Made by a program: the position numbers and the translations under genes. From the NCBI GenBank assembly GCA_013285465.1, contig CP053449.1, forward strand, positions 1,884,735 to 1,948,734: a stretch of DNA of 64,000 nt, read 5' to 3'. Source of the DNA: Pseudomonadota bacterium. GTDB lineage: Bacteria; Pseudomonadota; Alphaproteobacteria; Micavibrionales; CSBR16-224. Positions within the stretch are counted from its first letter, which is position 1. Each line of letters starts with the position of its first letter. Under the pieces are notes generated by a model, which searched no databases, was not told where the DNA came from, and saw only the letters and a program-made list of their open reading frames with translations. Below, piece by piece: positions 25,648-33,594 of this stretch.

Positions 25648-26484
25648 TCAGCCGAAGGATTTGCCTTTCGGCTTACGCGGCTGTTTTTGTTTCGGCGCTT
25701 CCGAATCTTTTTTCTGAGCCCGATCCACAAGGGTTTTTACCCCATCGACGACACCGTTGCCGAATTTACTTTTTGCAACAGGGCTTTCATCTTTTTTCGG
25801 GCTATCCGGCTTTTTGTCCTGATCTTTTTTCTGCTCCGGATCTTTTTTCGCGGCGCCGTCTTGAGACTGGCTAACGCCGGCCTGTTCCATGACTGTTTTC
25901 GAATCTCCACTTAGACCGGCAGCAGAGCCTTGTACAGGTGTTACACCGGCTTCGGCTTTTTTGAGCGTTGCCGCCCATTTCATACCTTTGAAAGCCATTT
26001 CAACCGCACGTACGAGACCGTAGGAAACTTTATAGCCAAATTCATAACCGGCACGGAACTCTGCCGTACGGTTTGAGTAAGCTTTCATATCCTGATCCAA
26101 CTGTTTCATCAGCGGATGACGGTTATCTTCCGGATTCACCCCGTCACGGATCTGTTTGAGCAAATTTTTGGTCTCATCATCATTATCGTTTTTCTGAGAC
26201 TTTTCCCCGCTCTTATCGCCATCATCATTATCATCTTTTTTCGGCGGTTTCGGGCCTTCGTTTTTCGGCTCGTCCTTTTTGGGTTCATCCGGTTTTTTAG
26301 CGTCTGCCTCCGGCTTTTTATCTTCAGATTCCGGCTTTGTCGGCTCATCATCCGCCATTTTCGGAGTCGCGGGCGCCTCCGTCACAGTGACGTCCTGATC
26401 CTTTTTGCTACCCGCATCATGCGTTTCCACATCGGGTGTCGCACCAAATTTTGTGCCTTTAGAAGCCTGTTCGTCCAACGCCAT
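25648..26484 (-). CDS. Hypothetical, highly charged protein between the CxxC paralogs
   Basis: The 278-residue protein is dominated by Lys, Asp, Glu and Pro. Residues 1-105 and 190-278 are low complexity and probably disordered (PKKDEPKNEGPKPPKKDDND). A folded middle part of about 80 residues remains (NRTAEFRAGYEFGYKVSYGL, then VEMAFKGMKWAATLKKAEAG), helical with Gly-containing turns. The end is basic (PRKPKGKSFG). No signal sequence is found. AAGGAGTAAC precedes the ATG, a strong site nearly identical to the one before the AAA+ gene at 56076. Its position between two paralogs suggests a common function, unknown to me. Confidence 0.68.
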   Translation of the reverse strand: MALDEQASKGTKFGATPDVETHDAGSKKDQDVTVTEAPATPKMADDEPTKPESEDKKPEADAKKPDEPKKDEPKNEGPKPPKKDDNDDGDKSGEKSQKNDNDDETKNLLKQIRDGVNPEDNRHPLMKQLDQDMKAYSNRTAEFRAGYEFGYKVSYGLVRAVEMAFKGMKWAATLKKAEAGVTPVQGSAAGLSGDSKTVMEQAGVSQSQDGAAKKDPEQKKDQDKKPDSPKKDESPVAKSKFGNGVVDGVKTLVDRAQKKDSEAPKQKQPRKPKGKSFG

Positions 26485-26530
26485 TGCCGTTACTCCTTAA
26501 AAAAAACCCTTTATTTGACCTGTGTCCGCA

Positions 26531-26899
26531 TTACATATCGACAAATATCACATCGATCTCGTAAATATCGGAAATACCGTCCTTGCTGACCACAGCAAAA
26601 TAGGTCATACCCTCACGTTTCCATATATTGATTTTATCATAATCCAACGGATATTGCAAGCGGAAGCCCTCCGTTCCAAAGTCACCGCCGATCAGATGAA
26701 TGGCGGCCGTATTATTGTCCAGTACGACCACGCTCGGCAGATGTTCCAAAGGATAGTCGCAATAAATACATGTGCGGCCGTCTTCCGTTTCGGCAATCGC
26801 GATATTCAGATCTTCGGCCTTTACCTGACATTCGACAAAGGGGATTTCGATGATTTTTTTCTCGCCATCTTCGGGAGGGGTAAAGCGGCTGCTACTCAT
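26531..26899 (-). CDS. Hypothetical CxxC protein, paralog B
   Basis: The 122-residue protein is the first gene of the four-gene minus-strand group. It is homologous over about 90 residues to the protein at 25168-25518, including the C-x-x-C in GRTCIYCDYPL and the aromatic WKREGMTYFAVV near the end. The N-terminal 30 residues are unrelated to the paralog. GAGG about 8 bases before the ATG supports the start. It has no signal peptide or membrane segment. The family is unrecognised; a zinc-knuckle or small regulatory fold is possible. The duplication with different N-termini hints at two partners. Confidence 0.72.
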   Translation of the reverse strand: MSSSRFTPPEDGEKKIIEIPFVECQVKAEDLNIAIAETEDGRTCIYCDYPLEHLPSVVVLDNNTAAIHLIGGDFGTEGFRLQYPLDYDKINIWKREGMTYFAVVSKDGISDIYEIDVIFVDM

Positions 26900-27146
26900 C
26901 TGATATACCTCGCAATTTCAACATTTTCCTTTTAACAGGACTCCACGGGCGGAGCCGCAATCTCTGTCAAAACCGTAAAATTATACATTTTCCGGACCCG
27001 TCTTTTTCGTCAGTCCATTCTATATTGTCATACTTAGCATATCGTTAACGCAAGACAAATCTTTCTTTCCCGCAGTCTTGCAAAATCCCGCATCTTCTCT
27101 ATGCTTGAGGGCGGTTCATCACGATATATTATAGAGGAGAATGATC

Positions 27147-27767
27147 ATGACACTTGCAACCGCCCAAGATAAAGCCGGAGATGTTTTCACACTGCCGGAA
27201 CTGCCCTTCGCCAAAAATGCGCTGGAGCCGCATATGTCCGCAGAGACATTCGATTACCATCACGGCAAGCACCACAATGCCTATGTCGTTAAAGCCAATG
27301 AGTTGATTCAAGGCACCGGTCTTGAAGACCTGCCGCTGGAAGAGATTGTCCGTCAGGCAAAAGCCAAAGGTCTGGGCCCGCTGTTCAACAATGTCGGACA
27401 GCATTTCAACCACAGCTTCTTCTGGCAATGCATGAAGCCGCAAGGCGGCGGAGAGCCGACAGGCGCGCTGCTGGAAAAAATCAATGCCTCATTCGGCAGC
27501 TTTGACAAATTCAAGGAAGACTTCGTCAATGGCGGCATCGGCCAGTTCGGCAGCGGCTGGGTCTGGCTGGTGGAAAACGGCGGTAAACTGGAAATCGTCA
27601 AAACGGCCAATGCCGAAACACCGCTGACCGAAGGTAAAAAACCGCTGCTGGTTTGTGATGTCTGGGAACACGCCTATTACATCGACTTCCAGAACCGCCG
27701 CCCGGATTTCCTGAAGTCATTCCTGGAAAATCTGGTCAACTGGGATTTCGTCGCAAGCAATCTTTAA
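27147..27767 (+). CDS. sodB: Superoxide dismutase, Fe type
   Basis: This 206-residue SodB converts superoxide to hydrogen peroxide and oxygen in the cytoplasm. The metal ligands and signature are visible: the first His in DYHHGKHHNAYV, the second in GQHFNHSFFW, and Asp plus the last His in VCDVWEHAYYIDF. The Gln preceding the NH motif (GQHFNHSFFW) and FGSGWVWLV point to the iron rather than the manganese form. ATG 27147 is preferred, since GAGGAG lies 7 bases upstream; ATG 27141 would abut the ribosome site. It is a single gene followed by a strong terminator. Confidence 0.95.
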   Translation: MTLATAQDKAGDVFTLPELPFAKNALEPHMSAETFDYHHGKHHNAYVVKANELIQGTGLEDLPLEEIVRQAKAKGLGPLFNNVGQHFNHSFFWQCMKPQGGGEPTGALLEKINASFGSFDKFKEDFVNGGIGQFGSGWVWLVENGGKLEIVKTANAETPLTEGKKPLLVCDVWEHAYYIDFQNRRPDFLKSFLENLVNWDFVASNL

Positions 27768-27792
27768 CGCGGCTGAAAAGAACTTTTAAAAG

Positions 27793-27826
27793 CGTCGCAG
27801 CCTTAACGGTTGCGGCGTTTTTTTTT
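27793..27826 (+). terminator. Terminator after sodB
   Basis: CGTCGCAGCC (27793-27802) pairs with GGTTGCGGCG (27808-27817) around a short loop and is followed by nine T. Confidence 0.87.
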
Positions 27827-27838
27827 GCACTTGATATA

Positions 27839-27866
27839 TTGACATATCACAATACATATATATTAT
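27839..27866 (+). promoter_or_regulatory. Sigma70-type promoter overlapping a possible start codon
   Basis: TTGACA (27839-27844), a 16-base AT-rich spacer and TATTAT (27861-27866). The predicted start at about 27873 coincides with ATG 27874, suggesting a leaderless message and arguing against ATG 27865. Confidence 0.55.
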
Positions 27867-27873
27867 GTATATT

Positions 27874-28503
27874 ATGAGCAATATAACCGCATTGGACATT
27901 ACGGAGATCGAGCAGCAGCAGCGCCGCGTTATGACGGGGCTGGACCGCCTGCGTGATGACGACGAGGTGGAAAGCCACCGCAAAACATTTCTGCGCATCG
28001 CCACGCCGTCACGCACACATCTTGATTCCGGCGATATCGGCTTTTTTCATGCCCGCATCAAAGACGCGGACAAGGTTGATGAAATACGCGATGTGCTGTC
28101 AATTTACTTCAACCGCTTGATCAATGACGAAAAACATCTGCGCAAAGACAACAACCAGCTGCTCAATGTCGTGGATTACAGCTCGGGCACCAGTTGGGAC
28201 GGCACACATTTCCGCGAGATCAGCGTCGAGATCATTTCAGGAAACCGTATCCGCGTCAGCAATTCCTATGAAAGCCATGTGGTGGATACGGAGCTGGAAC
28301 CGCAGGAATTTCTCCGCCTTTGTCAGGACAATGCCCTGCCCTATGCCAGCTATTACAAGGATTTTGTCACCGCCGCGCAAGCCATCCCCGAAACAGCCGC
28401 CCTACTGAAACAGGTAGAGGATCAGAAAAGCCGCCCCGCGCGCGATGCCGCGCGCATCAGCAAACAGCAGGCGCTGCGCAATCACCTGCGCCGCCGCCGC
28501 TAA
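27874..28503 (+). CDS. Hypothetical protein
   Basis: This 209-residue soluble protein belongs to no family I recognise. The N-terminal half is charged and helical (EIEQQQRRVMTGLDRLRDDD). The middle has alternating strands (REISVEIISGNRIRVSNSYE) and the C-terminal 40 residues are basic and Arg-rich (SRPARDAARISKQQALRNHL, then RRRR). The basic tail could contact nucleic acid. The message may be leaderless because the -10 box lies only 8 bases before ATG 27874; ATG 27865 would add three residues. It faces the SIMPL-domain gene, only 6 bases away. Confidence 0.7.
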   Translation: MSNITALDITEIEQQQRRVMTGLDRLRDDDEVESHRKTFLRIATPSRTHLDSGDIGFFHARIKDADKVDEIRDVLSIYFNRLINDEKHLRKDNNQLLNVVDYSSGTSWDGTHFREISVEIISGNRIRVSNSYESHVVDTELEPQEFLRLCQDNALPYASYYKDFVTAAQAIPETAALLKQVEDQKSRPARDAARISKQQALRNHLRRRR

Positions 28504-28509
28504 TTCCCG

Positions 28510-29334
28510 TTATTCTATTTCAAAGACCGCACGGATATTCGCCGTCACATTGATCTGCCCCGGCGCAAAACCCGCCGATTGCAGCGGATCGGCACCGCCT
28601 GCGCTGAAATTCTGGATCACATTCTGCGACATCTGCGCATGACCGCCGCGATGGCGGTTATAAGAGCCGTTGCCGTAAGAGCCGTAATAATACCAGTTTG
28701 CCTGTTCGACATTGATCGTCAGCGGACGCAGAACTTTTGCCCCCATCGCCGCTGCAACGGCATCCGCCTTTTCACGCGCCGCTTTTGCCGCCAGTTCACG
28801 CGCATGGTCGCGGTGTTCGCGCAGCTGATTGGTCAGGAAAGTAACATCGACAATCTGCACCGTGACGCCTTCACGATTGCCGCGCGCCACCAGAGCCGTC
28901 ATCAAAGCTTCGAACAGGGACAGGTCCTGCAAACGGATCACCAGCCCCTTGGTCGCCGTGATGAAATCAACGCGGGTATTGTCGCAATCGGGATGTCGCC
29001 TGTAGTCGCAATCGACATAGGTCGGTGCCAGCGCCATATGATCGGTATGGATGTAATCACGCTTGACGGCAAATTCCTGCTGCACCGCCTGCACCATGGA
29101 CAGAACGGTTTCATCAACGCTTTGCTGTGCTTTGACCAGATCACGGTCGCGCCCGATGATATCCAGAACAATGCGTACTTCATCCGGGGCAACGCGAATC
29201 ATCGCATCACCCGCAACGGAAATTGTCCGCGGCATCTGCCCTTCTTTCGTCACCGAAACCAGCTGTGCCTGTGCCGGCGATACCATCATCATCAAAGCCG
29301 CCGCGACTGTCAAAATCTTTAAAAACCGCATCAT
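28510..29334 (-). CDS. SIMPL-domain (DUF541) periplasmic protein
   Basis: The 274-residue protein has a signal peptide (MMRFLKILTVAAALMMMVSP, cleavage after AQA). The SIMPL/DUF541 fold follows, recognisable by ISVAGDAMIRVAPDEVRIVL, the long middle helix, and the conserved HRDHARELAAKAAREKADAV with LRPLTINVE. Family members (BP26/OMP28 of Brucella, YggE) form ring assemblies and protect against oxidative stress. A Tyr/Gly/Asn-rich insert lies near residues 213-232. No transcriptional partner is evident. It converges on the hypothetical gene at 27874. Confidence 0.88.
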   Translation of the reverse strand: MMRFLKILTVAAALMMMVSPAQAQLVSVTKEGQMPRTISVAGDAMIRVAPDEVRIVLDIIGRDRDLVKAQQSVDETVLSMVQAVQQEFAVKRDYIHTDHMALAPTYVDCDYRRHPDCDNTRVDFITATKGLVIRLQDLSLFEALMTALVARGNREGVTVQIVDVTFLTNQLREHRDHARELAAKAAREKADAVAAAMGAKVLRPLTINVEQANWYYYGSYGNGSYNRHRGGHAQMSQNVIQNFSAGGADPLQSAGFAPGQINVTANIRAVFEIE

Positions 29335-29495
29335 TCCACCCTTTCCTGTCTTACAGATAAACCTTGGTCATTCTACACGGGGGCAAAAAAATCGCCAATT
29401 CAAAATATCCTTTTCCATAAATTAATACTTTTTTCATAATTTAACTTTATTCTATATGTATCTTGAATATGTCAATAATTGGAGCAAGCAAAAAA

Positions 29496-29876
29496 ATGAC
29501 AAATAATACCTCCAAATATTCCGGCGAATACAAGGCAGCCAGCGCCAAGCCGAAAATGACCCTTGAAGGCGTCGACTGGAAACAGGCTGATGAAAAATAC
29601 GGCCTGATCGAATTTTGTAACGGCAGAGATCAGAACGGGCGCCTTTACTGGGCGTATCTGACCCTGTTCCCCAGCAAATACCGTGAATTCAAAGCACGCG
29701 CCGCAGCAGGCGAGAGCTTTCACCTGCTGGATTACGGCGAAGAGCTGGCATCGGGCTGGGGCAAACATCCGCCGGAACATGTGAAAAAAGAGCTGGAAGA
29801 AAAATACGGGCTGAACCACAAGACCAGCCTGGAGGATGACGTCAGAAAACAACTGGAAAAAACACAAACGGGATAA
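29496..29876 (+). CDS. Hypothetical small soluble protein
   Basis: This 126-residue protein has no family I know. It has a central sequence with aromatic strands (GRLYWAYLTLFPSKYREFKA) and a polar helix-rich end (HVKKELEEKYGLNHKTSLED). No signal peptide. ATG 29496 is selected because GGAG lies 11 bases upstream, rather than the ATG at 29463. The following small membrane protein starts 27 bases downstream and is probably cotranscribed. Confidence 0.68.
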   Translation: MTNNTSKYSGEYKAASAKPKMTLEGVDWKQADEKYGLIEFCNGRDQNGRLYWAYLTLFPSKYREFKARAAAGESFHLLDYGEELASGWGKHPPEHVKKELEEKYGLNHKTSLEDDVRKQLEKTQTG

Positions 29877-29903
29877 TAACAAGAAAATCTGAAGGAGACG
29901 ACA

Positions 29904-30224
29904 ATGACAACCGTGGATAAACCCAATCTTTCGGAAGGCGTATTCGATATTGATGTGCATGTGACGCTTGATGCCATGGACAAAAAAGAAGAACGCGCCA
30001 TGAAACGCGGTGAATTTCTCAAAGACTTCACCGCTGTCCTGGCGGCAACGGGGCTGGGCTTTCTGGAAGCCAACGCACCGGGGGCTGCGATTGCCTTTAT
30101 TTTCGGCGCCATCGGCCTATTCGCGAAATATTCCGGTATTTTCGGCGGCAATGATGCCGAAAAAGACTGCAAAAGCGAACGCAACATGCCGCTGCGCCCC
30201 GCAATGGCCACCGTTCCGGCTTAA
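29904..30224 (+). CDS. Hypothetical small membrane protein
   Basis: The 106-residue protein has a charged N-terminal 45 residues, one long hydrophobic region that could form a hairpin in the membrane (AAIAFIFGAIGLFAKYSGIF), and a polar Cys-containing tail. It is preceded by GAAGGAG 6 bases before the ATG, a strong ribosome site. It probably forms an operon with the preceding small gene. The family is unrecognised. Confidence 0.65.
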   Translation: MTTVDKPNLSEGVFDIDVHVTLDAMDKKEERAMKRGEFLKDFTAVLAATGLGFLEANAPGAAIAFIFGAIGLFAKYSGIFGGNDAEKDCKSERNMPLRPAMATVPA

Positions 30225-30317
30225 AGAAATACTTACGGGCAGGTAATTGACTTTTACCGCCGGCAGGAGGATGATTTTTCTTAAAGAAACATCCCAAGAA
30301 ACTATCGGCGGCTTTTT

Positions 30318-31985
30318 ATGACATCAAAAAAATCGACTCTTTTCTCCGCGGGAATTTTTTCCAATATCCGCGGAGATATTTATGGCGGCATTACGGTCGC
30401 CGTTGTTGCTTTACCATTGGCGCTCGCTTTTGGAACGGCTTCGGGGCTGGGGCCTGTCTCCGGACTTTACAGCGCCATTGCGCTCGGCTTTTTTGCCGCG
30501 CTGTTCGGCGGCACGAAATGCCAGATATCCGGCCCCACAGGCCCGATTACCGTCATTATGGCCGCTATTGTTGTACAATATCAGCATGATCCGGCCATGG
30601 TTTTCACCATCGTCATGCTGGCGGGGCTGTTTCAAATTCTGTTCGGTGCCATCAAGATCGGGCGTTATATCACCTATATCCCCTACCCCGTTATCAGCGG
30701 ATTTATGAGCGGTATCGGATTGATTATCATTATCCTGCAGCTCGGCGTCCTTGCCGGATATAAAGCCCCCGATCAGGTGATGGCCGTCTTGCCGAAACTG
30801 CCGGAATTCTGGGCGCATCCATATTGGCCTGCCGTCAGCGTCGGCCTCACGGCGCTTGGCATCATGATTTTTATGCCGAAATCATGGCGCAACATTCTGC
30901 CGCCGCCGCTGGCCGCACTGGCAGCCGCCACATTGTTATCGCTTTTTGTGATACAGGGAGCGCCTGTACTTGGCGAAGTCCCGAAAGGCCTGCCCGATAT
31001 CCATCTGCCGAAATTTACGCTGGATGCCCTGCCGAACATGCTGGGTTCCGCCCTGATTATCGCTTTGCTGGGAACCATCGACAGTATTCTGACCTCATTG
31101 GTTGCCGATACTTTTACCCATACCCAGCATAATTCCGACCGCGAACTGATCGGACAGGGAATCGGCAATATGGCCGCAGGACTGCTCGGCGGCATTGCCG
31201 GTTCGGGTGCGACCATGCGGACCGTCACCAATATCCGTGCGGGCGGACGCACCCCCTTATCAGGCATGTTCCATGCGCTGCTGCTGCTGGCGTTTCTGGT
31301 CGGGCTGGGTTTTGTTATTGCCGATATTCCGCGCGCCGCGCTGGCCGGTGTGCTGATTAAAATCGGCTGGGACATTATTGACTGGCGTTTCCTGCGGCAA
31401 TTGAAAATGGCGGGTATGCGCGGCGTGGAATATCACCCTGTTGTCATCATGCTGGTCGTTGCCGGACTGACCGTTTTTGTCGATCTGATTATGGCGGTTT
31501 TTCTCGGTATTCTCATGCAAAGCCTGATTACCGCCGACAGCCTTGCCAAACACCAGATCGAGGAGGTCGAGTTTGCCTCGAAGGGAACGCTGAAGGGCAA
31601 AAAGAAAAAACTGCGCACGAAAGAAAAGAAACTGCTGCAACAGGCCGGTGAACGCCTGCTGCTGCTGCGCTTTGCGGGACCGCTTAGCTTCGGCACGGCA
31701 CGCGACCTTGCCGCGCGGCTGCATCTGGTCAGCCGTTTTGACAGTATCGTCATTGACTTCAGCGACTGCAAAATGATGGATGTCTCCATCATGATGACGA
31801 TTTCCGACATGATTACGGAGCTGACGCAGGATTGCAAAACCCTGTTTTTATGCGGCACGGAGAATGAAATTTACGCCCGTTTGCAGAAATACGGCATTTT
31901 GTCACCCGTGCCGGAAAACCAGATTTTCACGACGCGGCTCGAGGCTTTGCAGGCCGCTGTTGCGCAACTGGAAAACAATATTTGA
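30318..31985 (+). CDS. SulP family anion transporter with C-terminal STAS domain
   Basis: The 555-residue transporter has a hydrophobic core of 10-14 segments including the SulP signatures GLGPVSGLYSAIA and KCQISGPTGPITVIMAAIV. A cytoplasmic basic linker (GTLKGKKKKLRTKEKKLLQ) is followed by a STAS domain at about 430-550 (RFDSIVIDFSDCKMMDVSIM). SulP proteins carry sulfate, bicarbonate or other anions; substrate cannot be fixed from sequence, but the family type often acts in bicarbonate or sulfate uptake. The STAS domain regulates transport. A promoter for the next unit overlaps its stop codon. Confidence 0.92.
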   Translation: MTSKKSTLFSAGIFSNIRGDIYGGITVAVVALPLALAFGTASGLGPVSGLYSAIALGFFAALFGGTKCQISGPTGPITVIMAAIVVQYQHDPAMVFTIVMLAGLFQILFGAIKIGRYITYIPYPVISGFMSGIGLIIIILQLGVLAGYKAPDQVMAVLPKLPEFWAHPYWPAVSVGLTALGIMIFMPKSWRNILPPPLAALAAATLLSLFVIQGAPVLGEVPKGLPDIHLPKFTLDALPNMLGSALIIALLGTIDSILTSLVADTFTHTQHNSDRELIGQGIGNMAAGLLGGIAGSGATMRTVTNIRAGGRTPLSGMFHALLLLAFLVGLGFVIADIPRAALAGVLIKIGWDIIDWRFLRQLKMAGMRGVEYHPVVIMLVVAGLTVFVDLIMAVFLGILMQSLITADSLAKHQIEEVEFASKGTLKGKKKKLRTKEKKLLQQAGERLLLLRFAGPLSFGTARDLAARLHLVSRFDSIVIDFSDCKMMDVSIMMTISDMITELTQDCKTLFLCGTENEIYARLQKYGILSPVPENQIFTTRLEALQAAVAQLENNI

Positions 31986-32010
31986 CAAAACGGCACAGAA
32001 TCACATATAA
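31982..32010 (+). promoter_or_regulatory. Promoter of the GNAT leader transcript
   Basis: TTGACA (31982-31987), a 17-base spacer and ATATAA (32005-32010), or 18 and TATAAA. It overlaps the SulP stop codon. The predicted start is near 32017, immediately at the first ATG of the upstream ORF. An AT-rich dyad CACATA...TATGTG (32002-32022) covers the -10 region. Confidence 0.6.
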
Positions 32011-32017
32011 ATATATT

Positions 32018-32119
32018 ATGTGTAAAGAAATGAACGCAGAATCCTGTCTTGATATCACCGAAAGCGCCCTGCTTTCCGGTTCTGTTTTCTTTTGCCCGCC
32101 GCGACGACGTACTCGCTGA
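32018..32119 (+). CDS. Leader peptide ORF before the GNAT gene
   Basis: This is a 33-codon frame, MCKEMNAESCLDITESALLS, continuing to FFCPPRRRTR and stop. It begins within one base of the predicted transcription start. The Cys-Pro-Pro-Arg-Arg-Arg end before a stem-loop suggests a ribosome-arrest peptide. A second ATG at 32030 is in frame. Expression is not shown; the DNA may be conserved as RNA structure instead. Confidence 0.45.
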   Translation: MCKEMNAESCLDITESALLSGSVFFCPPRRRTR

Positions 32120-32256
32120 CCGCCCCATCAGGGCACAGGTCTTGCAAGAGACACGTTGCACATCACACAACTAAATCTTCAAAGTCTTAAATCCTGATAC
32201 TAGGCGGTTCTAACAAGAACAGTTTTCCCAATTTTTTTGTATCGGATATTAAGACA
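32018..32256 (+). promoter_or_regulatory. Structured mRNA leader, candidate speF-type riboswitch
   Basis: Between promoter and GNAT gene lie 240 bases with strong secondary structure. Hairpin 1: ACCGAAAGC (32057-32065) with GCTTT-C-CGGT (32071-32080), loop GCCCT. Hairpin 2: GACCGCCC (32118-32125) with GGGC-ACA-GGTC (32131-32141), starting at the leader-peptide stop. GCCCTG at 32066-32071 is complementary to CAGGGC at 32129-32134, allowing a loop contact or a switch. The speF element regulates polyamine genes in Alphaproteobacteria and resembles this in size and context; the match is from memory and is not verified. Confidence 0.5.
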
Positions 32257-32994
32257 ATGACAAAGAGTAACAACAAGAATGACATTTTAAATATGGGCAC
32301 GCTTTGCAAAAGCGGGCAGAGCTATACCGTCAAGCTGCTGGACGCGGATTGCCTTGATGAAATTCTGGGCTTGCAGCAGAAAATCATCGACTCCCTCCCT
32401 GACGACCAGAAATCCTTCATCCTTCCCAAATCCAAAACCTTTTTCGAAAACCATTTTAAACGCGGCGCCAATACCATGATCGGCATTTATTGCGAGGGCG
32501 AGCTGATTGCGCAATCCATCGTGCTGAACCCGAATGCCGCGCATCCCGAAACAGGTATGGTCGATATGGAGCTTGTGGATACGCCCGAAACGCTGTCTAT
32601 TATCGAGGGCGTGCTGGTTGACCCCGCCTATCGGGGCAACAGGCTGATGGAGGAAATGGTCGGGCATTGGATTGACTATGCCGAACAGATCGGCCGGAAA
32701 CATGTGATTGCCGAGATCGCCATTGATAATCCCTATAGCTGGGGCGTGTTTCTGGATAAAGGCTTAACGCTGCATTCCACCGGCACCGACCCCGATGACG
32801 GCACAGAGCTTTACAACGCCCATGAAAGCATCGCCAATATCCGGTCAAAACAGCTTTCGGGCGTGTTTAACCATTATGCGGAAAAGAAACATTGTGATGC
32901 GCATGATCTCGACACGCAGAAAGAACTTCTGAATCAGGGTTTCAAAGGCGTAGCCTATGACCGGAAAAGCAAAAAGCTGACCATGGCAAAATAG
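32257..32994 (+). CDS. GNAT family N-acetyltransferase
   Basis: The 245-residue protein has a GNAT core. The acetyl-CoA binding strand and loop are seen in IIEGVLVDPAYRGNRLMEEM (motif A, RGNRLM as the pyrophosphate loop), and further on GRKHVIAEIAIDNPYSWGVF. It transfers an acetyl group to an amine; the target is not known. In Alphaproteobacteria, GNAT genes of this kind may accompany ornithine decarboxylase, and the upstream leader hints at a polyamine-linked role, but no decarboxylase is present in this window. A long leader precedes the ATG; no strong ribosome site is seen. Confidence 0.85.
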   Translation: MTKSNNKNDILNMGTLCKSGQSYTVKLLDADCLDEILGLQQKIIDSLPDDQKSFILPKSKTFFENHFKRGANTMIGIYCEGELIAQSIVLNPNAAHPETGMVDMELVDTPETLSIIEGVLVDPAYRGNRLMEEMVGHWIDYAEQIGRKHVIAEIAIDNPYSWGVFLDKGLTLHSTGTDPDDGTELYNAHESIANIRSKQLSGVFNHYAEKKHCDAHDLDTQKELLNQGFKGVAYDRKSKKLTMAK

Positions 32995-33051
32995 CCCTGC
33001 CGCCCCTCTTTCCCTCAAAACCATGCTATAATGGAAAAAGGGGGAACATTG

Positions 33052-33561
33052 ATGGAAAAAAGCCAGTCGTCGCAAATGGCGATTCTTATCTGTGCCACTT
33101 TTACAATGGTGATCGTACTACTGCTTGCCGCAGCCGGGTGGTACAGTCACGGCCTGCGCACCACATATTACACACACAGGCATCATTTTGATGAAATTGC
33201 CGTCTTCATATTCATGAGTGCGATCATCTGTCACATCTTGTTTTATACAATGGTTTTTGAAATCCCTTATAAAAAACATGCTGCTTCTTTGCTGTCTTTT
33301 ATCAGTATTTTATGGCTTGAGGGAGAAGCGCTGAGCTACAGTCATTTCTGGATCAAGAGTTTCTATTTATTACTGGCCGCTTACAGCTTCTATATTCTCT
33401 GGCAACTGCGCTGGAACGCAACCGCTATAAATAAAACAACATTTCTTTTTGCACTGATGATCGCTTGTACTGCGGCTTTCATCCCTTATACATGGCTTGA
33501 ATTCAAACCTCCTGTATCGCATATGCCCATATGCAGTATAGGGAATATCACATATCCATAG
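33052..33561 (+). CDS. Hypothetical four- or five-pass membrane protein
   Basis: The 169-residue protein is hydrophobic over most of its length, with about five segments (for example AILICATFTMVIVLLLAAAG, and later IKSFYLLLAAYSFYILWQLR). His and Tyr residues cluster between segments 1 and 2 (HGLRTTYYTHRHHFDE). ATG 33052 is preferred since GGGGGAAC lies 6-10 bases upstream; ATG 33031 is less likely. No family is recognised. Base use is more AT-rich than its neighbours, which may indicate a recent acquisition. Confidence 0.68.
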   Translation: MEKSQSSQMAILICATFTMVIVLLLAAAGWYSHGLRTTYYTHRHHFDEIAVFIFMSAIICHILFYTMVFEIPYKKHAASLLSFISILWLEGEALSYSHFWIKSFYLLLAAYSFYILWQLRWNATAINKTTFLFALMIACTAAFIPYTWLEFKPPVSHMPICSIGNITYP

Positions 33562-33594
33562 CAATCATTCCGAAAAGCGCAAAACGGCAGGAAT

